Below are positions 1-7,262 of a stretch of DNA of 20,051 bases, piece after piece. A model generated the notes under the pieces. The model was not told the origin of the DNA and did not search any database. It saw only the letters and a program-made list of their open reading frames with translations. The position numbers were made by a program, and so were the translations under genes. Numbering within the stretch: the stretch's first letter is position 1; each line of letters starts with the position of its first letter. This stretch comes from Eutrophovita sp913057845 (GTDB lineage: Bacteria > Pseudomonadota > Gammaproteobacteria > Burkholderiales > Eutrophovitaceae), in the NCBI GenBank assembly GCA_963925895.1, contig CAWUVH010000024.1:1-20051 (forward strand). The letters run 5' to 3'.

Positions 1-131
1 TTAAATTGGCTCCGCTGCCTCACGATCTACTGTCTAAAATATCAAACAGAATGATAAACGAAGTGGAAGGCATCAATCGCGTTGTATATGACATCTCTGC
101 TAAGCCTCCTGAGACTATTGAGGGCGAATAA
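1..131 (+). CDS. guaA: GMP synthase (glutamine-hydrolysing), C-terminal end only
   Basis: This is the 3' end of a gene entering from the left edge. In the frame with codons from base 3, the last 42 codons read to TAA at 129-131 and end INRVVYDISAKPPETIEGE. This closely matches the conserved C-terminus of GuaA (E. coli ends INRVVYDISGKPPATIEWE), which lies in the dimerisation domain near the XMP/ATP site. GuaA aminates XMP to GMP in the cytoplasm. Only the tail is visible, so the amidotransferase and ATP-pyrophosphatase domains cannot be checked. Identification rests on this short but distinctive motif. Confidence 0.9.
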   Translation, partial: KLAPLPHDLLSKISNRMINEVEGINRVVYDISAKPPETIEGE

Positions 132-140
132 AGCTCAATG

Positions 141-161
141 ATATCAATAACTTATTGATAT
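141..161. repeat. Perfect AT-rich inverted repeat after guaA
   Basis: Ten-base arms (ATATCAATAA and TTATTGATAT) flank a single C, starting 9 nt after the guaA stop and ending 31 nt before the next start codon. There is no T-run after it, so it is a poor intrinsic terminator, and a 1-nt loop is too tight for a full-length RNA hairpin. An operator for the downstream gene, or a weak 3'-end hairpin with partly open arms, are both possible. Confidence 0.5.
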
Positions 162-192
162 GTCTTAATAAATTGTAATGGATTTTAAATAA

Positions 193-522
193 ATGTATGT
201 ATCGGTAACGGGAATTAAACCAAAAGGCTTAATTGGTTGGATAAGGTTCTGGACATTAACAATGCGTGCGTCAAAGGGTGCCCAAAAAGCTGAAGGAATA
301 TTGCACTGTGCGTTCAATTCACGTAGTGGATTCCAACATACATTAACTGTGTGGAAATCAAAAAAAGACATGTTAGGTTATTTAACATCTCCATCTCATT
401 TGAAGGCTATGAAAAACCTCCCTAAGATTGGTGAAGGAAAAGTTTATGGCTACGAAGCCGGTCGTATTCCAAGTTGGGAAGATGCATTTACCGAGTGGGA
501 TAAAAATGGGCGTATTTATTGA
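193..522 (+). CDS. DUF3291-like small protein (dimeric alpha/beta-barrel type)
   Basis: The product is 109 residues with no signal peptide or membrane segment. The N-terminal strand (MYVSVTGIKPKGLIGW), an R/K-rich helix, the HTLTVWKSKKDMLGYL stretch (residues about 49-63) and a following SPSHLKAMK helix resemble small ferredoxin-like alpha/beta-barrel proteins annotated as DUF3291 or antibiotic-biosynthesis-monooxygenase-like. Members of that fold bind or oxidise small aromatic ligands as dimers, but no catalytic residue can be assigned here. There is no strong ribosome site; a GGA lies 10 nt upstream of ATG. It follows guaA by 61 nt and may be expressed from its own promoter. Family recognition is from memory of the N-terminal motif. 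Confidence 0.65.
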   Translation: MYVSVTGIKPKGLIGWIRFWTLTMRASKGAQKAEGILHCAFNSRSGFQHTLTVWKSKKDMLGYLTSPSHLKAMKNLPKIGEGKVYGYEAGRIPSWEDAFTEWDKNGRIY

Positions 523-733
523 GAAATTTTTACAAGGAAGCTACAAAGTAATTTTAAATATACGTATTGAAATGATAGGTCTGGATAGAACGATTGGCTG
601 GGAATAAAATACTGAGATCAACTTACTAATTTTATTTAATAATGTCGTTGGTAAGGTGTTACAGAGTTAGAAAGCCAATGGTTAATTCTATTGAATTTTT
701 TGCATCAAACTTCCAAAGAATTAGGGGATCAAT

Positions 734-1432
734 ATGTCCGAGTCGATGTATAAAATTGGAATTCTTATTTTTCCAGGTGTCACGCAACTTGACTTTACTG
801 GACCCGCTGAAGTTTTAGCGCGCATGCCAGATACCGAAATCTCTCTAGTTTGGAAAACGCTAGATCCAGTCACTAGCCAATTTGGGTTGAAATATTACCC
901 AGACGCTAAAATTACTGAAAATGTGAACTACGATCTAATCCTTGTTCCTGGCGGTTTTGATTGTGCACGAATCATGATTGACCCGGAGGTCCTGATATGG
1001 CTTCAAGAGCAATCGAGGTCAGCAGAATATTTGACTAGTGTTTGTACCGGTTCATTGGTTTTAGCGGCTGCCGGATTACTTAATGGCTACAATGCGGGAT
1101 GTCATTGGGGCTGGGCCGAGCATTTGAAGAAGTTTGGGGCAAATCCAACTCGAGAGCGAGTCGTCATTGATGGTAACCGTATCACCGCAGGCGGCGTCAC
1201 GTCTGGCATTGACTTTGCATTGCACATTGTTGAGAGAAGATGTGGTCGTGAGCTCGCTGAGCAGATCGTTCTAAGCATCGAGTATGACCCCGCTCCAATC
1301 TCAGGCGGGGTTCCAGAGACTGCTCGAACGGAAGTTTTTGATATGGCTAAAAATAGAATAGCGACCATAAATAAATCTGGGGGGCACATCAACATGATTG
1401 ATGAAGCTGCCTCTAAACTCTTGCTGATCTAG
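734..1432 (+). CDS. Isonitrile hydratase-like protein, DJ-1/PfpI superfamily
   Basis: This 232-residue cytoplasmic protein has the class I amidotransferase-like fold. Visible landmarks are the start strand KIGILIFPGVTQLDFTGP (residues 7-24), YDLILVPGG (66-74) and the nucleophile elbow SVCTGS (102-107) with Cys104. The pair Asp20/Cys104 corresponds, with constant offset, to the Asp17/Cys101 I recall for the cyclohexyl-isocyanide hydratase InhA of Pseudomonas putida, which converts isonitriles to N-substituted formamides. The later ITAGGVTSGIDFALHIVE block is also typical. GGGG at 723-726 serves as ribosome site. Many family members annotated this way have no tested substrate, so the reaction is tentative. 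There is no AraC-type DNA-binding tail, so it is not a GlxA-type regulator. Confidence 0.85.
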   Translation: MSESMYKIGILIFPGVTQLDFTGPAEVLARMPDTEISLVWKTLDPVTSQFGLKYYPDAKITENVNYDLILVPGGFDCARIMIDPEVLIWLQEQSRSAEYLTSVCTGSLVLAAAGLLNGYNAGCHWGWAEHLKKFGANPTRERVVIDGNRITAGGVTSGIDFALHIVERRCGRELAEQIVLSIEYDPAPISGGVPETARTEVFDMAKNRIATINKSGGHINMIDEAASKLLLI

Positions 1433-1491
1433 AATGAGTGACAAGGCCGAAGTAGAAAATAATCGTTTGACAACGACTAAAGGAGGCCAAA

Positions 1492-2307
1492 TTGAAGGAA
1501 GCGAATGATTTTAAAATAGAATCTGATGCGCTTTATGCGGTTATGAGTAACCTAGGTGACGCAGATTTTAGAGAGTCAACGCAGTTCAAGGGTTGGACAT
1601 TGAATGACGTTTTGGAACATTTGCATATGTGGAATTGGGCGGCAAATGAATCTTATGTTAATGAAGGAGGTTTTTCGACGTTCATTGACACTGTTATTAC
1701 TGAGACTAAGGGTGGTAGCTTAAAACCTTTTGAGCGTAAATGGATCGACGGTTTATCTGGACGTGATTTACTTGAGACATGGCGTGTGTTCTATACCAAA
1801 ATGGCTTTAACGTTTGAGAGTGTAGATCCAAAAATACGGCTGAAGTGGGCTGGACCGACTATGAGTGCGCGCTCCTCCATTTCTGCACGACTCATGGAAA
1901 CATGGGCACACGGTCAGGAGGTTTTTGACCATCTGGGTGTTGTGAGGAGGGACGGGGATCATATTAAAAGCATCGTAGTACTGGGTATTAATACCTTTGA
2001 ATGGACCTATGTCACGCGAGGTGAGGTGACCCCCGGTCCTTTACCTTATGTTCGACTGACCTCGCCATTCGGAGAGCTTTGGGAGTTTGGCAGTGTGTCG
2101 AACACCGAATTTGTAGAAGGGCTAGCGACCGAATTTTGCGAGGTGGTGACCCAGGTGCGCAATGTGGCTGACACTCGTCTTCGCGTGGCGGGTGGTGTCG
2201 CACTCGATTGGATGTCAAAAGCGCAGTGTTTTGCTGGAGGGGCGGAGTCACCGCCGCGGCCTGGCACGCGTTTTCGAGAGGTAAAATCTGATATTGGTGT
2301 GAGTTGA
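1492..2307 (+). CDS. DinB / maleylpyruvate-isomerase-like protein (TIGR03084 type)
   Basis: This 271-residue protein starts at TTG, chosen because a perfect AGGAGG at 1481-1486 lies 5 nt upstream. It belongs to the mycothiol-dependent maleylpyruvate isomerase/DinB four-helix-bundle superfamily. The probable metal triad is visible: a His in the LEHLHMW helix (residue 43 or 45) plus Glu136 and His140 in RLMETWAHGQEV, the E-x3-H spacing of the family. The C-terminal third (about 165-255) resembles the extra domain of TIGR03084 proteins. It lies 59 nt after the isonitrile-hydratase-like gene and may share its transcript. DinB proteins include thiol-dependent transferases and isomerases; the substrate here is unknown, and the thiol cannot be mycothiol if the host is a gammaproteobacterium. 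Confidence 0.8.
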   Translation: MKEANDFKIESDALYAVMSNLGDADFRESTQFKGWTLNDVLEHLHMWNWAANESYVNEGGFSTFIDTVITETKGGSLKPFERKWIDGLSGRDLLETWRVFYTKMALTFESVDPKIRLKWAGPTMSARSSISARLMETWAHGQEVFDHLGVVRRDGDHIKSIVVLGINTFEWTYVTRGEVTPGPLPYVRLTSPFGELWEFGSVSNTEFVEGLATEFCEVVTQVRNVADTRLRVAGGVALDWMSKAQCFAGGAESPPRPGTRFREVKSDIGVS

Positions 2308-2363
2308 CGTCGGCTCTGCCGAGTGGCCAAACACTGGTCATTACGTCAACCGTTGATTTTCCA

Positions 2364-2398
2364 CAACCCGTTGATTTAACGAATCAGGGTGGTTTTTG
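2364..2398 (+). terminator. Probable intrinsic terminator after the DinB-like gene
   Basis: CCC-GT-TGATT and AATCA-GGG form an 8-bp stem with a 2-nt bulge and TAACG loop, flanked by partly paired bases and followed by GGTTTTTG. It lies 57 nt after the DinB-like stop and upstream of the promoter at 2420, so it would separate the left-flank genes from the catabolic operon. The bulged stem makes it moderate in quality. Confidence 0.45.
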
Positions 2399-2419
2399 TC
2401 CAAGTGTAGATTAACGATC

Positions 2420-2447
2420 TTGACGCAACATTATGATGTACGATAAT
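2420..2447 (+). promoter_or_regulatory. Sigma70-type promoter of the TRAP/pob/pca operon
   Basis: A -35 box TTGACG (2420-2425) and a -10 box GATAAT (2442-2447) are separated by 16 nt, each matching consensus at 5 of 6 bases. Transcription would begin near 2454, giving an untranslated leader of about 100 nt before dctP. No comparable promoter was found between the later genes of the block, which supports a single long transcript. Confidence 0.6.
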
Positions 2448-2452
2448 TGATA
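2438..2452 (+). promoter_or_regulatory. Possible PcaR/PcaU/PobR-type operator over the -10 box
   Basis: GTACGATAATTGATA overlaps the -10 element. Its first ten bases match 9 of 10 with GTTCGATAAT, the start of the 15-base box I recall for the IclR-family regulator PcaR of Pseudomonas putida (GTTCGATAATCGCAC), which also lies over promoter elements. The right half matches poorly. The position before a pob/pca operon is what makes it worth noting; a chance match is possible because GATAAT is itself promoter-like. Confidence 0.3.
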
Positions 2453-2555
2453 TCCATCTTTGCTTCGTGCCACGCACTCATAGTTAAGTAGACCACTTTT
2501 CTTTAACGCCTGTAGCGCTGCGACAAGCATGAAGGCTTTATGTTAACGGGAGAAA

Positions 2556-3599
2556 ATGATGAGACTCACACGACGCACACTATGTACGGCATTAGCTAGC
2601 GCAGCATTTCTAGGCGTGACGACGACCACAGTATTTGCCCAAGAATTCACTTTTACAATACATCATTTTTTAAGCCCAAAAGCGCCAGCTCAAACAGTTT
2701 TGATTGAACCATGGGCTAAGAAAATTGAAGCTGAATCTGGTGGCCGTATAAAATTCGAAATTTTTCCATCTATGTCGATGGGTGGAAAACCTCGAGATTT
2801 ATACAAGCAGGTGCGTGATGGAGTCGCTGATATTGTTTGGACATCACCTGGTTATACGCCAGGGGTGTTTCCGCGTGTTGAAGTTTTCGAATTGCCGGGT
2901 GTTCACAACGGTGACGCCAAAGCAACCAATTTAGCAATACAAGACATGATGGGGGAAATTGGGGAAGATCTAAAAAAGATCAAACCGTTATTGATCCATG
3001 TGCATACTGGCAATGCACTTCATACCGTTTCAAAAAATATAAAATATTTTGAAGATCTAAAAGGTCTAAAACTCCGTTCCCCTTCCCGAACAGGTGCATG
3101 GATGGTTGAGAGTTGGGGCGCAGAGCCTGTAGGCATGCCAGTTCCAGCACTGCCTCAAGCCCTGGCAAAGAATGCAATCGATGGAGCTCTTATCCCATTT
3201 GAAGTGGCCATACCTTTAAAAATAGCAGAACTTACTGATTTTTCAGTCGAAATGTATGGTGGTGAGCGGTTTGGTACAGCAACATTTATGTTTGCAATGA
3301 ACCAAAATAGTTTTAATTCTTTGCCTGATGATTTAAAAAAAATCATTGATGATAATTCTGGTGCTGCGATTGCGTCTGCGATTGGCGAAGCATGGAACAA
3401 AATCGAGCCTATCGGCAAGAAAATTGCGACTGATAAAGGTAAGAGCGTTGGTCAACTATCTGCTGCAGAATCTGCAAAATTTTCTGCTGCCAGTGCTACA
3501 GTGATTGATCGCTGGATTGGTGAAGTAAAAGGCAACAGCATTGACGGCAGAGGCTTAGTAACCAGAGCTCAGGAAGCTATAGCCAAGCATAGCAAGTAA
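2556..3599 (+). CDS. dctP: TRAP transporter periplasmic substrate-binding protein
   Basis: This 347-residue DctP-family protein captures an organic acid in the periplasm and delivers it to the DctQM membrane complex. It has a signal peptide with a twin-Arg-like n-region (RLTRRTL), a hydrophobic stretch, and probable cleavage after VFA at about residue 28. Typical features are GRIKFEIFPSMSMGG (63-77), VRDGVADIVW (86-95) and LKGLKLRSPSRTG (168-180), where Arg174 occupies the place of the conserved carboxylate-binding arginine. Two ATGs (2556, 2559) are in tandem; GGAG at 2549-2552 is better spaced (6 nt) from the second. Location directly before pobA and pca genes points to an aromatic acid such as 4-hydroxybenzoate as ligand, which is inference; the ligand cannot be read from the sequence. 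Confidence 0.93.
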   Translation: MMRLTRRTLCTALASAAFLGVTTTTVFAQEFTFTIHHFLSPKAPAQTVLIEPWAKKIEAESGGRIKFEIFPSMSMGGKPRDLYKQVRDGVADIVWTSPGYTPGVFPRVEVFELPGVHNGDAKATNLAIQDMMGEIGEDLKKIKPLLIHVHTGNALHTVSKNIKYFEDLKGLKLRSPSRTGAWMVESWGAEPVGMPVPALPQALAKNAIDGALIPFEVAIPLKIAELTDFSVEMYGGERFGTATFMFAMNQNSFNSLPDDLKKIIDDNSGAAIASAIGEAWNKIEPIGKKIATDKGKSVGQLSAAESAKFSAASATVIDRWIGEVKGNSIDGRGLVTRAQEAIAKHSK

Positions 3600-3610
3600 A
3601 TTTCAGCTGA

Positions 3611-3631
3611 CATGGCCTATTATTTGCCATG
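3611..3631 (+). other. Intercistronic stem-loop between dctP and dctQ
   Basis: CATGGC (3611-3616) and GCCATG (3626-3631) form a perfect 6-bp stem around a 9-nt loop in the 66-nt gap, without a following T-run. Stem-loops at this position often protect the binding-protein mRNA from 3' decay so that the soluble component is made in excess over the membrane subunits. That role is inferred from position. Confidence 0.4.
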
Positions 3632-3665
3632 CCAGCATATTCAAACTTGAGTTAGGACTATTGTT

Positions 3666-4187
3666 ATGCGTTTTTTTATTGAAAAATGCATTAATGCTTG
3701 GGCATTGTTCGGTGGCCTATTGCTTCTGGGTATTGTTTTTCTGACTGGCATGAACGTATTGGGTTTTGGCCTTGATCGTATATTGCGTTTTTTCGAAAGT
3801 TCGTTTCCAGGTATTTCTGGGTATGAAGATATCGTTACGCTGGCAATTGGTGTCACTGCACTAACTATGTTGCCTTATTGCCAATTGAAAGATGGAAATG
3901 TGGCAGTTGACTTATTTATGAATAAAGCAGCATTTTGGGTGCAAAACTTAGTCGATCGCATCACCTCAATCTTGATGATCATTGTCGTCGCATTTTTGTC
4001 ATGCATGCTTGTCTATGGCGTGCTTGAAGTGAAATCTGATGGGGATCTTACACAAGTACTTGGCATTCCTATCTGGCCATTTATGTGTATATCAATCATA
4101 TCCTGCCTGCTTTGGTTGGCTGCCAGTGTGCTTAGTTTATTTCCAATTAAAAGCTGCAAAAAAAATGTAGAGCAAGATCATGGGTGA
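3666..4187 (+). CDS. dctQ: TRAP transporter small membrane subunit
   Basis: This 173-residue inner-membrane protein has the DctQ layout: hydrophobic segments at about 12-32, 53-71, 98-120 and 135-158. The GNVAVDLF stretch (77-84) matches the family position where most members read H-x-x-V-D-L/F. It supports the DctM carrier and takes part in docking the binding protein. TAGGA at 3653-3657, 8 nt before ATG, is the ribosome site. Its end overlaps the dctM start by 8 nt, so the two are translationally coupled, which fits a fixed QM complex. Confidence 0.88.
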   Translation: MRFFIEKCINAWALFGGLLLLGIVFLTGMNVLGFGLDRILRFFESSFPGISGYEDIVTLAIGVTALTMLPYCQLKDGNVAVDLFMNKAAFWVQNLVDRITSILMIIVVAFLSCMLVYGVLEVKSDGDLTQVLGIPIWPFMCISIISCLLWLAASVLSLFPIKSCKKNVEQDHG

Positions 4188-5571
4188 GCGCGAACTCGTC
4201 GGCCTTGCAGGCCTCCTTTTTTTATTTATCCTCATTGGATTTCGAATTCCTGTTGCTTTATCAATGTTGGTTACAGGCATTGTGGGTTCGTTTGCGCTTA
4301 GCATCGCTGCTCCGTTTTTGAAATTCGGCTCCTATATGCTTCAGTTTAAATCTGCCCTTTGGAGCAATGTCGCAAATTATGATTTATCCGTAGTTCCTCT
4401 ATTTATTTTCATGGGATTTTTAGCTGCTGAAGCTGGTTTAAGTCGGGATTTATTTGCTGGATTTAGTGCGCTCTTTGGTAAAATTAGAGGTGGTGTTGCA
4501 ATGGCGGCTATTGGCGCATGCGCAGGCTTTGGTGCGGTGAGTGGCTCATCTATCGCAACAGCCAGCACGATGAGCAAAGTGTCACTTCCAGAGTTGCGCA
4601 AACTCAAATACGATGATGGCCTTGCTACTGGAGCCCTAGCTGCAGGCGGCACGTTAGGTATTTTAATACCGCCATCGGTCGCATTAGTAATTTATGCAAT
4701 CGTTGTGGAAGGCTCAATTATTGAAATGTTTCAAGCTGCGGTCTTGCCTGGACTTCTGGCGGTTGTATTTTTCATTTTTGTTATTTGGTTACGTGTTCAT
4801 CTAAATCCTGAGCTGGCGCCTAAGGCAAAGGTATTGAGCAAAATAGAGCGAAATGAAGCACTTTGGCGCCTCGTTCCAGTGCTGCTGATTTTTGGCACAA
4901 TCATTATGGGACTGGGCATAGGATTGTTTACGCCCACGCCAGCAGCAGCCATGGGGGTGTTGGTCATCTTGTTGTATGGTTTTATTTCTCGCTTTTTTTC
5001 ACAAACTTACCTAACAGTTTTAAAATTAAGAAATTCAATTTTATCTACAGCCAAAACAGCCGGTATGATTTATTTCATTTTGTTTGCTGCAGATGTCTTG
5101 AAGGGGTTTTTCGCGCGTTCCGGTCTGCCTGTCGCACTTACAGATTTAGTGGCCAATTCAGGGTTTGAACCATATTTCATACTTGTCCTAATGCTTCTTC
5201 TGCTAATCGTACTGGGCTGCTTCATGGAGTCACTGTCCATGATATTGGTTGTCGTTCCATTTTTCTGGCCAACTCTGATTGAACTTAATGGAGGGGATTA
5301 CGTTACTGCGGCAGATGCAGCATTTGGCATGACAGCAGATCAGTTGATAATTTGGTTTGGTATATTAGCTCTTGTGGTTGTGGAATTAGGTCTCATCACG
5401 CCTCCTGTTGGCCTCAATGTTTTTGTTATCAAATCATTTGTACCAGACACACCTATGTCTACTATCTTTAGAGGTGTAATGCCATTTTTTGCAATTGAGC
5501 TTTTGCGTGTTGCATTGCTATTGTTATTTCCAACGTTGTGTCTTTTTCTTCCAACTTATTTATCTGGGTGA
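4180..5571 (+). CDS. dctM: TRAP transporter large permease subunit
   Basis: This 463-residue polytopic inner-membrane protein is the sodium-coupled carrier of the TRAP system. DctM/IT-superfamily motifs are clear: FRIPVALSML (21-30), FGAVSGSSIATAST (117-130), LAAGGTLGILIPPS (153-166) and the late VELGLITPPVGLNVFVIK block that mirrors the first half. Successive hydrophobic helices fill the chain. It is longer than the usual roughly 425 residues; extra length lies in the early loop around residues 45-68 and in the second half around residues 370-385. It overlaps dctQ by 8 nt and is followed 81 nt later by pobA, with the same direction and no clear promoter between. Confidence 0.95.
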   Translation: MGERELVGLAGLLFLFILIGFRIPVALSMLVTGIVGSFALSIAAPFLKFGSYMLQFKSALWSNVANYDLSVVPLFIFMGFLAAEAGLSRDLFAGFSALFGKIRGGVAMAAIGACAGFGAVSGSSIATASTMSKVSLPELRKLKYDDGLATGALAAGGTLGILIPPSVALVIYAIVVEGSIIEMFQAAVLPGLLAVVFFIFVIWLRVHLNPELAPKAKVLSKIERNEALWRLVPVLLIFGTIIMGLGIGLFTPTPAAAMGVLVILLYGFISRFFSQTYLTVLKLRNSILSTAKTAGMIYFILFAADVLKGFFARSGLPVALTDLVANSGFEPYFILVLMLLLLIVLGCFMESLSMILVVVPFFWPTLIELNGGDYVTAADAAFGMTADQLIIWFGILALVVVELGLITPPVGLNVFVIKSFVPDTPMSTIFRGVMPFFAIELLRVALLLLFPTLCLFLPTYLSG

Positions 5572-5670
5572 AGTTTTTAATTATGAGGCACAGTTCTGAC
5601 ACTAACCATTCATCTAGTCCTTTAATAAATCCAGCTATGTTTTGCGTAAAACATGAAGAGGCCAGTCAAA

Positions 5671-6855
5671 GTGAAATATAAAAAAACACAAGTGATTATT
5701 GTTGGTTCTGGGCCAGCAGGTCTCTTATTGTCTCAACTTCTTCATAATGAAGGAATCTCTAGCATTATCGTAGATAGGCAAAGCCGTGAACGGATCGAAG
5801 GGCGCGTGCGCGCTGGTGTGTTGGAGTGGGGGAGTGTCCAGGCCTTAGAAGAGGCAAAAATTGGTGAACGGATGCGCCGCGAAGGGTTGCCGCATGATGG
5901 GTTTGATCTAGCCTTCGATGGTGAATTTCATCGTATTGATGTGGGTGGACTCACAGGTAAAAAAGTTATGGTTTACGGCCAAACTGAATTAACCATGGAT
6001 TTGATTGCTCAGCGCTTAGAACAGGGTTGTGAGATTGTATTTTCTGCTGAAGATGTTCAACCAATAGATGTAACTTCCAACACGCCAAAAATACAATACA
6101 CCAAGGATGGTGAAACGATTGAGATTGAAGGTGACTATATTACGGGATGCGATGGTTTTCATGGCGTTTGCCGTCAGACAATTCCGAGCAACGTGCTGAA
6201 AACCTATGAAAAAGTTTATCCTTTTGGATGGCTTGGTGTTCTAGTTGAAAAGCCACCTGTTTCTGACGAGTTAATCTATGCAAACCATCAACGTGGATTT
6301 GCCTTGTGTTCCATGCGTTCGAAAACGCGTAGCCGATATTATATTCAGTGTCCATTGACTGATAAGGTTGAAGATTGGTCTGATCAGAGATTTTGGGATG
6401 AATTGTCGCTTCGTGTTGGGTCTGATGTTGCAAAAAATTTGGAAACAGGTGACAGTTTTGAAAAATCAATCGCGCCTTTACGCAGTTTCGTTGCTGAACC
6501 GATGCGCTATGGCAATATGTTTTTGGCAGGTGATGCAGCCCATATCGTACCTCCGACAGGAGCAAAGGGGCTTAATCTTGCCATTTCAGATGTCCGCGTT
6601 TTATCCCGAGGACTGATTGAGCACTATAAAAAATCCAACAATGATTATTTGGAGCGTTATTCTGATATTTGCTTGAAGCGTGTTTGGAAAGTGGAGCGAT
6701 TTTCATGGTTTATGTCGACCATGCTGCATCAGTTTCCTGAGTTCAGTCCATTTGAAAAACGCATGCAACGGGCAGAATTTGATCATATACAAGGATCAGA
6801 AACAGCCTCAAGGTCTATTGCTGAAAACTATGTTGGGCTACCTTTAGAAATGTAA
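5671..6855 (+). CDS. pobA: 4-hydroxybenzoate 3-monooxygenase
   Basis: PobA is a cytoplasmic FAD enzyme that uses NAD(P)H and O2 to hydroxylate 4-hydroxybenzoate to protocatechuate. I chose GTG at 5671, not ATG at 5653, because GAAGAGG (5655-5661) lies 9 nt upstream of GTG, no ribosome site precedes the ATG, and the product is then 394 residues, the length of the Pseudomonas enzyme. Numbered this way, GSGPAG is at 12-17 and GDAAHIVPPTGAKGLNLA starts at 287. The active-site residues of P. fluorescens enzyme (Tyr201, Ser212, Arg214, Tyr222, Pro293, Tyr385) all have counterparts at offset +2 (Tyr203, Ser214, Arg216, Tyr224, Pro295, Tyr387). It lies between the TRAP genes and pcaC. Confidence 0.96.
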   Translation: MKYKKTQVIIVGSGPAGLLLSQLLHNEGISSIIVDRQSRERIEGRVRAGVLEWGSVQALEEAKIGERMRREGLPHDGFDLAFDGEFHRIDVGGLTGKKVMVYGQTELTMDLIAQRLEQGCEIVFSAEDVQPIDVTSNTPKIQYTKDGETIEIEGDYITGCDGFHGVCRQTIPSNVLKTYEKVYPFGWLGVLVEKPPVSDELIYANHQRGFALCSMRSKTRSRYYIQCPLTDKVEDWSDQRFWDELSLRVGSDVAKNLETGDSFEKSIAPLRSFVAEPMRYGNMFLAGDAAHIVPPTGAKGLNLAISDVRVLSRGLIEHYKKSNNDYLERYSDICLKRVWKVERFSWFMSTMLHQFPEFSPFEKRMQRAEFDHIQGSETASRSIAENYVGLPLEM

Positions 6856-6881
6856 GGCTATAAACGGCAGGAGTGAAATAA

Positions 6882-7262
6882 ATGACAGATATTCGCAAAA
6901 AAGGAATGGCAACGCGGCGTGAAGTACTCGGCAATACTCACGTAGATAAAGCAGAACGGAATAAGACATCATTTGATGAGCCGTTCCAGGCAATGATTAC
7001 CGAGAGCGCATGGGGGCATGTATGGTCCAGTGATGGTTTTACTAAAAGGGAACGCTCTATCGTTACAATTGCTCTGTTGGCAGGACTTGGTCACTATGAA
7101 GAGTTGGAAATGCACATAAGAGCGACCGCAAATACGGGTGCCACGCCTGATGATATTCGCGAGGCGCTAATGCATGTGGCGATTTACGCCGGCGTGCCTA
7201 GTGCAAATCACGCGATAAAAATTGCGAAGCGGGTTCTCCAGGAAATGGGAGAAGACTGCTGA
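6882..7262 (+). CDS. pcaC: 4-carboxymuconolactone decarboxylase
   Basis: This 126-residue protein belongs to the CMD/AhpD-like family and decarboxylates 4-carboxymuconolactone to 3-oxoadipate enol-lactone in the cytoplasm. The family core TIALLAGLGHYEELEMHIRATANTGATPDDIREALMH spans about 62-98, with Glu74 and His78 in the conserved HYEELEMHIRA helix. It lacks the CxxC of peroxidatic AhpD proteins, supporting decarboxylase function. Length is close to stand-alone PcaC of Pseudomonas (about 130), so it is not a PcaL-type fusion with PcaD. GGCAGGAG at 6867-6874 is the ribosome site. The stop overlaps the start of pcaH by one base (TGATG). Its place at the head of the pca genes differs from the more common order with pcaC last. 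Confidence 0.95.
   Translation: MTDIRKKGMATRREVLGNTHVDKAERNKTSFDEPFQAMITESAWGHVWSSDGFTKRERSIVTIALLAGLGHYEELEMHIRATANTGATPDDIREALMHVAIYAGVPSANHAIKIAKRVLQEMGEDC

Noticed and set aside
2012..2341. Antisense ORFs opposite the 3' end of the DinB-like gene
   Set aside because: Their products are rich in Pro, Arg and Ser without recognisable motifs, and they overlap a supported gene.
5597..5627. Possible promoter before pobA (CTGACA and TTTAAT)
   Set aside because: The spacing is 19 nt and the -10 match is poor, so it does not support an independent pobA promoter.
5653..5670. ATG at 5653 as the pobA start
   Set aside because: It has no ribosome site and would add six residues not found in the 394-residue family; GTG at 5671 fits better.
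6140..6565. Long antisense ORF of 141 codons inside pobA
   Set aside because: It lies opposite a well conserved gene, shows no family motif and is a shadow of pobA codon structure.
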